The notes below the pieces were generated by a model. That model saw only the letters and a list, made by a program, of their open reading frames with translations, was not told the DNA's origin and searched no databases. Source: Oscillospiraceae bacterium (lineage in GTDB: Bacteria > Bacillota > Clostridia > Oscillospirales > Oscillospiraceae). From it: a stretch of 8,888 nucleotides of DNA. The stretch is taken from contig JAISTA010000157.1 in assembly GCA_031272845.1 (NCBI GenBank), positions 1 through 8,888 on the forward strand, written 5' to 3'. The translations under genes and the position numbers were made by a program. Shown here piece by piece: positions 1 through 5,876 of the stretch. Each line of letters starts with the position of its first letter. Position 1 is the first letter of the stretch.

Positions 1-1162
1 GGTCACTGGCACCTGCGTTGCGGGAGTAAAAAACGCAGATACGGTCGAGATAAACGCAAAGAGCGTGACGCTTCTCGGCGCTTCGCCGCTTGAATACCCG
101 ATTCAGAAAAAGGGGCACACGCTGGAATTTTTGCGCACAATTCCGCACCTGCGCGTGCGCACGAACACGTTTAACGCGATGTTTCGCCTGCGCGGCAAGC
201 TCTCGGAGGCGATTCACCGCTACTTTACTGAGCGCAACTACCTCTACGTCCACACGCCCATTATAACGGGCAGCGACTGCGAGGGCGCGGGCGAGATATT
301 CAAGGTTACGTCAATCGGCTTTTCGCAGGACTATAAGACTGAGGCCGACTACAACGCGGCGGACTTTTTCGGTCAGGCGGCGGGGCTTACGGTATCGGGT
401 CAGCTTGAGGGCGAGGTTATGGCCTGCGCCTTCGGCAAAATATACACCTTTGGGCCGACGTTTCGGGCGGAGAACTCAAACACCGCGCGCCACGCGGCGG
501 AGTTTTGGCAGATAGAGCCTGAGGTCGCGTTTGCGGAGCTTGACGATATTATTGAAATCGCGGCCGAAATGATAAGGTACATCGTCCGCTTTGTGCTGGA
601 GGCCTGCCCGGACGAGCTTGCGCTGTTCGAGAGATTCTATGAAAAGGGACTGCGCGAAAAGCTGCAGGCCGTTGCCGACTCGGAATTTGCGCGGGTGGAA
701 TACACGGAGGCGATCGAGCTTCTCAAGAAAAGCGGCAGGGAATTTCAGTATCCCGTTGACTGGGGCTGTGATTTGCAGACAGAGCACGAGCGGTACTTGA
801 CAGACGTTGTGTTTAAGCGCCCCGTGTTCGTTGTTAACTACCCCAAGGAATTAAAGTCATTTTATATGAAGCAAAATCCCGACGGGGCGACCGTCGCGGC
901 GACAGACCTGCTTGTTCCCGGCGTCGGCGAGATAATCGGCTGCTCGGAGCGCGAAAACGACTATGAAAAGCTCCTCGCGGCAATACGCGAGCGCGGAATG
1001 AAAGTGTCTGACTATGAAAACTACCTTGACCTGCGCCGCTTCGGCTCCGTACCGCACAGCGGGTTTGGTCTCGGACTTGAGCGTATGCTGATGTACCTGA
1101 CGGGTATCGGCAACATACGCGACACGGCAATTTACCCAAGGACAAAGGGAGACCTTAAATAG
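1..1162 (+). CDS. asnS: Asparaginyl-tRNA synthetase, 3' part (5' end outside window)
   Basis: This cytosolic class IIb aminoacyl-tRNA synthetase charges tRNA-Asn with asparagine using ATP. The reading frame is already open at base 2 and has no start in the window. The first residues (VTGTCVAGVKNADTVEI) fit the end of the N-terminal OB-fold anticodon-binding domain, so roughly 75-80 residues are missing compared with the usual length of about 463. The catalytic domain follows. Motif 1 lies around IHRYFTERNYLYVHTP. Motif 2 starts at base 461 with FRAEN, and the next residues (SNTARHAAEFWQIEPE) are typical of asparagine rather than aspartate enzymes. Motif 3 is GFGLGLERMLMYL from base 1061, and the protein ends IYPRTKGDLK just before the TAG stop. 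An internal ATG at 65 is not the start, because the homology continues upstream. No broken residue was seen. The link to the downstream ABC genes is positional only. Confidence 0.97.
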   Translation, partial: VTGTCVAGVKNADTVEINAKSVTLLGASPLEYPIQKKGHTLEFLRTIPHLRVRTNTFNAMFRLRGKLSEAIHRYFTERNYLYVHTPIITGSDCEGAGEIFKVTSIGFSQDYKTEADYNAADFFGQAAGLTVSGQLEGEVMACAFGKIYTFGPTFRAENSNTARHAAEFWQIEPEVAFAELDDIIEIAAEMIRYIVRFVLEACPDELALFERFYEKGLREKLQAVADSEFARVEYTEAIELLKKSGREFQYPVDWGCDLQTEHERYLTDVVFKRPVFVVNYPKELKSFYMKQNPDGATVAATDLLVPGVGEIIGCSERENDYEKLLAAIRERGMKVSDYENYLDLRRFGSVPHSGFGLGLERMLMYLTGIGNIRDTAIYPRTKGDLK

Positions 1163-1163
1163 C

Positions 1164-1190
1164 GCGTACGGCAACGGCTTTGCCGCGCGC
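1164..1190 (+). other. GC-rich hairpin directly after asnS
   Basis: CGGCAA at 1169-1174 pairs perfectly with TTGCCG at 1180-1185 around a five-base loop. Beyond one A/C mismatch the helix can extend with GCGT at 1164-1167 against GCGC at 1187-1190, including one G-U pair. It begins two bases after the asnS stop codon. There is no run of T after it (the next bases are ACTTTCG), so it does not look like a complete intrinsic terminator. It may stabilise the asnS 3' end or be the first half of a tandem structure with the hairpin at 1197-1213. Confidence 0.5.
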
Positions 1191-1196
1191 ACTTTC

Positions 1197-1217
1197 GTCC
1201 TTGTAACAAGGACTTTT
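1197..1217 (+). promoter_or_regulatory. Hairpin sequestering the ribosome binding site of the first ABC gene
   Basis: GTCCTTG at 1197-1203 and CAAGGAC at 1207-1213 form a perfect 7-bp inverted repeat with a three-base TAA loop. Four T residues follow, and the ATG is at 1218. The right arm contains the Shine-Dalgarno sequence AAGGA (1208-1212), five bases from the start codon. In RNA the ribosome binding site would therefore be paired with its own complement. The T run also makes it resemble a short terminator, but it ends exactly on the start codon. The structure is visible in the sequence; regulation by it is inferred. Confidence 0.55.
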
Positions 1218-3152
1218 ATGAAAAATAAAGATACAACAAAAACAGAAAAACAGGAATTTAACACGCTTAAATCCAAGGGCGCGCTTCTTCTGCGGCTTTA
1301 TCGCGGAGCAAAGCTGCTTTTCGGCGCGTCCGTAATACTCAACGCGCTGCAGATTGCGGCGACGTTCCTCGCGCCGCTACTGGTGGGCTACACCGCAGAC
1401 TTTGTCATAGGCAATTCGGTGGACGGCGCGCCGTCGGGTATTGCGGTGACGGTTATTGACGCGGCGCGGCGCTTTATTTCCGCGCCAGAACTGCTTATTT
1501 GCAGCATTGCAATCGGCGTTTTCGCGTTGCTCGCTTTCCTTTTCGGGTTCGCCTACAGAGCCGTTCTTGCCGTAGCGAGTGAGCGCTTTGTCAAAAACCT
1601 GCGCGACGGTCTGTATGAGCACTCCATGCGCCTGCCGGTTTCGTGGCACAACCGCTACCTCACGGGAGACCTCATTCAGCGCTGCACGACGGACGTTAAC
1701 ACAATGCGCGAGTTCGCGCGCACACAGCTGATAATCCTGATTCGCGTTATAATCACGATCGTAATCGCTATCGTGATTGTGTTCGGCATAAACACAAGGC
1801 TTGCACTTGTCGTCTCCTGCTCGATTCCGATCGTCGCGGTGTATTCCTACGTTATCGGCAAGGTCATATCAAAATACTTCCAGGCAAACGAAGAGGTTGA
1901 GGGCGAGCTGACGACCGACATTCAGGAAAATCTGACGGCAAACCGCGTTGTGCGGGCGTTCGGCCGTGAGGAATACGAAACCGAAAAATTCGGCAAGCTG
2001 AATGAAAAGTATACGCAGCAATGGATTAAGTCCAGCTATATTATGGGGCTTTTCTGGTCGGTCGCGGATCTTATGAGCTACGTGACGCTGCTGGCGGTGC
2101 TCTCCGTCGGCAGTGTGTTTGTCGCGCGCGGCGAGATGAGCTTTGGCGAGCTGCTCGTATTTTTGTCGTGCACACAGCAGGTTTCCTGGCCTGTGCGCCA
2201 GCTCGGCAGAACGCTTTCCGATATGACAAAGGCCTCTGTCGCTCTCGGGCGGCTGAACGAAATTTACTCGGGCAAGCCGGAGACGACGACAGAAAACGGC
2301 AAAACGCCCGATATGACGGGCGACATTGTTTTTCACAACGTGAGGTTTTCTTACCCCGCGCCTGTAAAGGTTACGGCGGAGGGCGAGGAGGTAACCGAAC
2401 AGCCGCAGGTAAACACAGAGCCTGTTGACGTGCTCTGCGGCCTTGACCTGACAATTGCCGGAGGCAGCACGCTCGGCGTTCTCGGCGCGACGGGCAGCGG
2501 CAAAAGCACGCTGACGTATCTCTTGACGCGCATGTGGGAGCTGCCGGAGGACTGCGGCGAGATTTCCGTATCGGGCGTTGACACGCGCGAGATTCCGCTG
2601 CATTACCTGCGCGAAAACATCGGTCTTGTGCTTCAGGAGACGTTTTTGTATTCAAAAACAGTCGCGGAAAACATCGCGATAACGTCCTCCTGCGCGCCTG
2701 ACCTTGATATTGTGCGCGAAAAGGCGGCAATCGCCTCTGTTGATGGGGACATTCTGGGCTTTGAAAAAGGGTATGACACAATCATCGGCGAGCGCGGCGT
2801 AACGCTCTCCGGCGGGCAAAAGCAGCGCGTCGCCATTGCGCGCACACTGCTGAAAAACGCGCCGATTATGGTGTTTGATGACTCGATGTCCGCCGTCGAT
2901 ACGGACACGGACAGAAATATCCGTCAGGGTATCCGCGCCGCGACGAAAAAGGCGACCGTAATCATAATATCGCACCGCATTTCAACGCTTATGGCGGCGG
3001 ACAAAATTGCGGTAATGGAAGACGGCAGGATAACGGAATTCGGCACGCACAGCGAGCTTCTGGCGCTCGGCGGACATTACCGCCGCGTGTACGACATACA
3101 GAGCGCCTACGACGAAGAGGGCGGCGAGTCCGCTTTCCTTGAGGATAAATAA
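1218..3152 (+). CDS. ABC exporter half-transporter, degenerate-site subunit
   Basis: This 644-residue membrane protein is a type IV (ABCB-like) half exporter fusing a transmembrane domain to an ATPase domain. Hydrophobic segments lie near residues 33-63, 91-120, 168-190, 194-215, 273-303 and 309-330. The ATPase domain has an aromatic A-loop Tyr379, Walker A GATGSGKST at 423-431, a Q-loop in LVLQETFLY, signature LSGGQ at 530-534, Walker B ending VFDD with Asp554, and an H-loop His in IIISHR. Asp555 replaces the catalytic glutamate, a known mark of the degenerate subunit in heterodimeric exporters such as BmrC/BmrD, LmrC/LmrD and TM287/288. A roughly 20-residue acidic insertion (about 381-402) separates the A-loop from the first strand before Walker A. 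AAGGA at 1208-1212 supports the ATG start. The stop overlaps the next start (TAATG), so the two are surely cotranslated. Drug or lipid export is plausible, but the substrate cannot be read. Confidence 0.95.
   Translation: MKNKDTTKTEKQEFNTLKSKGALLLRLYRGAKLLFGASVILNALQIAATFLAPLLVGYTADFVIGNSVDGAPSGIAVTVIDAARRFISAPELLICSIAIGVFALLAFLFGFAYRAVLAVASERFVKNLRDGLYEHSMRLPVSWHNRYLTGDLIQRCTTDVNTMREFARTQLIILIRVIITIVIAIVIVFGINTRLALVVSCSIPIVAVYSYVIGKVISKYFQANEEVEGELTTDIQENLTANRVVRAFGREEYETEKFGKLNEKYTQQWIKSSYIMGLFWSVADLMSYVTLLAVLSVGSVFVARGEMSFGELLVFLSCTQQVSWPVRQLGRTLSDMTKASVALGRLNEIYSGKPETTTENGKTPDMTGDIVFHNVRFSYPAPVKVTAEGEEVTEQPQVNTEPVDVLCGLDLTIAGGSTLGVLGATGSGKSTLTYLLTRMWELPEDCGEISVSGVDTREIPLHYLRENIGLVLQETFLYSKTVAENIAITSSCAPDLDIVREKAAIASVDGDILGFEKGYDTIIGERGVTLSGGQKQRVAIARTLLKNAPIMVFDDSMSAVDTDTDRNIRQGIRAATKKATVIIISHRISTLMAADKIAVMEDGRITEFGTHSELLALGGHYRRVYDIQSAYDEEGGESAFLEDK
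3141..3145 (+). promoter_or_regulatory. Ribosome binding site of the second ABC gene, inside the first
   Basis: GAGGA lies in the last codons of the upstream gene, six bases before the ATG at 3152. That ATG shares one base with the preceding TAA stop (TAATG). The arrangement fits translational coupling and equal production of two partner subunits. Confidence 0.7.
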
Positions 3153-4975
3153 TGGAAAACGAAAACATACGATCATCACACGACAGGCTTGAGCCTAAGC
3201 TGTGGAAGCGGCTGCTGCCTTTTCTGGCGCCCTCCAAAAAGCTTATTATAGCTCTGCTCGTAATCTGCATAACCCAGGCGGGAATCGAGGCGTCTTACCC
3301 GCTGTTTACAAAATACGCAATCAACAATTTCGCCGAAAAAGGCACGTCACAGGGGCTTTTGCCCTTTGTTCTCGTGTATCTTGGAGCAATTATCGCCGCG
3401 TCAATCCTGAATATGTGCTGGGTCGTTATCTGTATGAGAATCGACACAGGCACGGCAAAACGCCTGCGTCACGAGCAGTTTCTGCGCCTGCAATCGGTGG
3501 GTGTGGACTATTTTGCAAAGCACTCCGTCGGATACCTCACCGGCCGCTTTATGAGCGACACCGGCCGCGTGACGGAGGTTTTCGCGTGGCTCTTGGGCGA
3601 GGCGATATACATTTTCTTTATCGTAGTCGTAAGCGTTATCATTATGCTGACGCTCTCGTGGCAGCTCGGGCTGATTACAATCGCGGTTATCCCTGTCGTC
3701 GTGTTTATCACGTTTATGATCGAGCCGAAAACCATGCGGGCAAACCGCCGCGTGCGCGAGCTGAATTCGCTGATTTCCGGCAGCTACAATGAGGGCATAA
3801 CCGGCGTTAAAACCGCGAAGAGCCTTGTTGCGGAGGAGAAATTCACGCAGGAGTTCCGCGGCCTGACGGGCGATATGTACCGCGCGTCGCGCCGCGTGGG
3901 TCTGCTCGGCTCCGTGATTTTGCCTGCCGCAACGAGTATCGGCCTTTTCGCCGTCGGCGCAATGCTGTACCGCGCGGGCATATTGGTTGACCAAAGGCTG
4001 CTCGATTACGGCACGCTTGCGGCGTTTATCACGTTCACAATGGCGATTATCGACCCCGTGGCGCACCTCGCGTTTTTCTATACGGAGCTGCTTGGCTATC
4101 AGGCGGCGCTTGAGCGCGTTGTTAAGCTGCTTGACGAGGAGCCGATGATTACGGATACGCCGGAGGTCACGGAAAAATACGGCGATATGTTTAATCCGAA
4201 GCGCGAAAACTGGGAGAAGCTGCACGGAGACGTTGAGTTTTCTCACGTATGGTTCCGCTATCCGGAGTCCGAAAAGTACATTTTAGAGGACTTTTGCCTT
4301 GACGTACCGCGCGGAAAAAGCGTCGCGATTGTCGGCGAAACCGGCGCGGGCAAAAGCACGATCGTAAACCTTGCCTGCCGCTTTTATGAGCCGGAGCGCG
4401 GCGCGGTTTTGATTGACGGGCGCGACTCGCGGGAGAGAAGCCAGCTTTGGCTGCACTCCGGACTCGGCTACGTGCTGCAGGACCCGCAGCTTTTTTCCGG
4501 CACGATACGCGAAAACATCCGCTACGGTCGGCTTGACGCGACAGACGCGGAGGTTGAGGCGGCGGCAAGGCTCGTCTGCGCCGATAAGGTCGCGGAGCAC
4601 TGCGAAAACGGGTATGAAACGCAGGTCGGCGAGGGCGGGGCACAGCTCTCCACGGGTCAAAAGCAGCTTATTTCGTTTGCGCGCGCCGTTTTGGCAGACC
4701 CGCCGATTTTTGTTCTGGACGAGGCGACAAGCAGCATTGACACGGAAACGGAGCGTCTGATTCAGGACGCGATCGGCAAGGCGCTTTCCGGGCGCACGTC
4801 ATTCATAATCGCGCACAGGCTTTCGACAATTATGCGGTGCGACCTGATTCTTGTCGTGGACGACGGCAAGGTCATCGAACGCGGCACACACCGTGAGCTT
4901 ATCGCAAAACGCGGGCGGTACCGCGAGCTGTTTGACGCGATGAGGATTGAAGAAGAGCTGTCGTCTAAGAAATAG
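3152..4975 (+). CDS. ABC exporter half-transporter, catalytic-site subunit
   Basis: This 607-residue protein is the partner of the preceding subunit: a membrane domain followed by an ATPase domain. Hydrophobic segments lie near residues 29-52, 69-95, 148-167, 171-190, 249-275 and 287-309. Walker A is GETGAGKST at 395-403, the Q-loop is in YVLQDPQLFSGT, Walker B ends FVLDE with Asp523 and catalytic Glu524, and the H-loop histidine is in FIIAHRLST. The signature is LSTGQ (499-503) instead of LSGGQ. This deviant signature would face the Walker motifs of the partner, which has lost its catalytic glutamate. One composite site is therefore doubly degenerate, and the other (Glu524 here with LSGGQ of the partner) is intact. 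This is the known asymmetric heterodimer pattern. The stop is TAG at 4973-4975, followed by a terminator. The substrate is unknown; multidrug or lipid export is only the family-level guess. Confidence 0.95.
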   Translation: MENENIRSSHDRLEPKLWKRLLPFLAPSKKLIIALLVICITQAGIEASYPLFTKYAINNFAEKGTSQGLLPFVLVYLGAIIAASILNMCWVVICMRIDTGTAKRLRHEQFLRLQSVGVDYFAKHSVGYLTGRFMSDTGRVTEVFAWLLGEAIYIFFIVVVSVIIMLTLSWQLGLITIAVIPVVVFITFMIEPKTMRANRRVRELNSLISGSYNEGITGVKTAKSLVAEEKFTQEFRGLTGDMYRASRRVGLLGSVILPAATSIGLFAVGAMLYRAGILVDQRLLDYGTLAAFITFTMAIIDPVAHLAFFYTELLGYQAALERVVKLLDEEPMITDTPEVTEKYGDMFNPKRENWEKLHGDVEFSHVWFRYPESEKYILEDFCLDVPRGKSVAIVGETGAGKSTIVNLACRFYEPERGAVLIDGRDSRERSQLWLHSGLGYVLQDPQLFSGTIRENIRYGRLDATDAEVEAAARLVCADKVAEHCENGYETQVGEGGAQLSTGQKQLISFARAVLADPPIFVLDEATSSIDTETERLIQDAIGKALSGRTSFIIAHRLSTIMRCDLILVVDDGKVIERGTHRELIAKRGRYRELFDAMRIEEELSSKK

Positions 4976-4994
4976 CGAAAAAGCGGCAATCGGC

Positions 4995-5011
4995 AAGCTG
5001 TTCGGCAGCTT
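4995..5011 (+). other. Hairpin competing with the downstream terminator
   Basis: AAGCTG at 4995-5000 pairs perfectly with CAGCTT at 5006-5011 around a TTCGG loop. The right arm is the same segment that forms the left arm of the terminator at 5006-5021, so the two stems exclude each other. This is the layout of an antiterminator/terminator pair, although it can also arise simply from a repeated AAGCTG word. No ligand domain is visible. Confidence 0.4.
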
Positions 5012-5029
5012 AAACAAGCTGTTTTCTTT
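5006..5029 (+). terminator. Intrinsic terminator of the ABC operon
   Basis: CAGCTT at 5006-5011 and AAGCTG at 5016-5021 form a perfect 6-bp stem with an AAAC loop, followed by the T-rich tract TTTTCTTTC. Two further G-U pairs are possible at the base. It starts 30 bases after the ABC stop codon and ends before the next promoter, so it should separate the ABC operon from holB-ricT. The stem is short, so termination may be partial. Confidence 0.6.
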
Positions 5030-5057
5030 CCAAACCGCGCTTTCGGCAAATTTCACC

Positions 5058-5087
5058 TTGACATTTGGTTACTGTTTCAGGTAAAAT
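5058..5087 (+). promoter_or_regulatory. Sigma-70-type promoter of holB-ricT
   Basis: A perfect -35 box TTGACA at 5058-5063 and a -10 box TAAAAT (five of six consensus bases) at 5082-5087 are separated by 18 bases. Counting from the -10 box, transcription should start at about 5094, which is the A of the holB ATG. The region sits just after the terminator of the previous operon, which supports a real promoter. Confidence 0.75.
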
Positions 5088-5093
5088 GGCAGT

Positions 5094-5828
5094 ATGAACA
5101 GCCGTATTCCACAATCGGTGATTTTTGTCTCGCGGGAGGACGACCCCGGAGTCCTCGGGCTTGCGGCCGGCTTTTTGTGCGCCGACGGCGGCTGCGGCGA
5201 CTGTTACGACTGCCGGCGCGCGCGCGCCGGCACTCACCCCGACCTGAAAATCATCTCCGTGCCGGAGGGCAAGGCGGAGATTCCCGTGGATTCCGTGCGC
5301 GAAATGATTCGGGACGCGTCGGAGTACCCGGCGGTTTCGCGGGCAAGCGTGTTTCTTGTCAAAGACGCGGACTGCCTCAATCCTTCGGCGCAAAACGCTC
5401 TGCTGAAGATTATAGAGGAGCCGCCGGAATACTGCCGGTTCATTTTGCAGACAGAAAGTCCGGGGCGGCTTTTGCCGACGGTGCGGTCGCGGTGCGCTAT
5501 GCTTCGCGGAAACGCCGCGGACTTTGCGGCAAAAACCGCGCAGCCTAACGAAAAGCTTGCGGAATCGCTTGCGGCGCTGTGCTCCGGCGGCAAAAAGGCG
5601 GATATGCTTGCGCTTTCGTTTGAGGTGGAAAAGCTGCCGCGTAGCGAGCTTGCGGCGTTTATTGCGCTTGTGCGCGAAAAGGCGGCGGAGCTTTTGGTGC
5701 GCCGCGTCATAAAAAACGCGGACTGCTCGCGCCTGTCCGCCCTCATCTCGTCGTGCGGCGAGTGTGAGGAGCTTTTATCGGGCGGAGCGGGAACGCGGCA
5801 TATCGCGGCAAGGCTGTCCGTTATATAG
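5094..5828 (+). CDS. holB: DNA polymerase III delta-prime subunit, short and lacking a P-loop
   Basis: Delta-prime is a fixed subunit of the clamp loader that opens and places the sliding clamp during replication. The protein aligns with the AAA+ part of the family. Its four-cysteine zinc motif is at C29, C34, C37 and C40, followed by the typical AGTHPDLKII. A Walker-B-like strand VFLVKDAD lies at 86-93, then NPSAQNALLKIIEEPP, and the SRC motif is at 132-134 with arginine-finger candidate Arg133. Where relatives have a GxxGxGK loop, this protein reads VSREDDPGV, about three residues shorter, so ATP binding is not expected. The protein has 244 residues against the usual 310-330; roughly 20 N-terminal residues and part of the C-terminal collar domain are missing. 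An in-frame stop at 5082-5084 rules out a longer start. No Shine-Dalgarno site precedes the ATG. A delta-prime-like paralogue rather than the main HolB remains possible. Confidence 0.85.
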   Translation: MNSRIPQSVIFVSREDDPGVLGLAAGFLCADGGCGDCYDCRRARAGTHPDLKIISVPEGKAEIPVDSVREMIRDASEYPAVSRASVFLVKDADCLNPSAQNALLKIIEEPPEYCRFILQTESPGRLLPTVRSRCAMLRGNAADFAAKTAQPNEKLAESLAALCSGGKKADMLALSFEVEKLPRSELAAFIALVREKAAELLVRRVIKNADCSRLSALISSCGECEELLSGGAGTRHIAARLSVI

Positions 5829-5863
5829 ACGCGATACAAATGGGTTCTTACAGAAAACTAAAA

Positions 5864-5869
5864 GAAGGA
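5864..5869 (+). promoter_or_regulatory. Ribosome binding site that fixes the TTG start of ricT
   Basis: GAAGGA lies seven bases before the TTG at 5877. The nearest upstream ATG (5840) is in another frame and has no such site, so this sequence decides the start. Confidence 0.75.
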
Positions 5870-5876
5870 TATAAAT

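Noticed and set aside
1869..2603. Minus-strand 244-codon open frame inside the first ABC gene
   Set aside because: It is antisense to a well-conserved coding sequence. Its composition (Arg/Ala/His-rich) is typical of a GC-rich shadow frame.
3401..4246. Minus-strand 281-codon open frame inside the second ABC gene
   Set aside because: It is antisense to a conserved membrane domain, has no recognisable domain or start signal, and shows shadow-frame composition.
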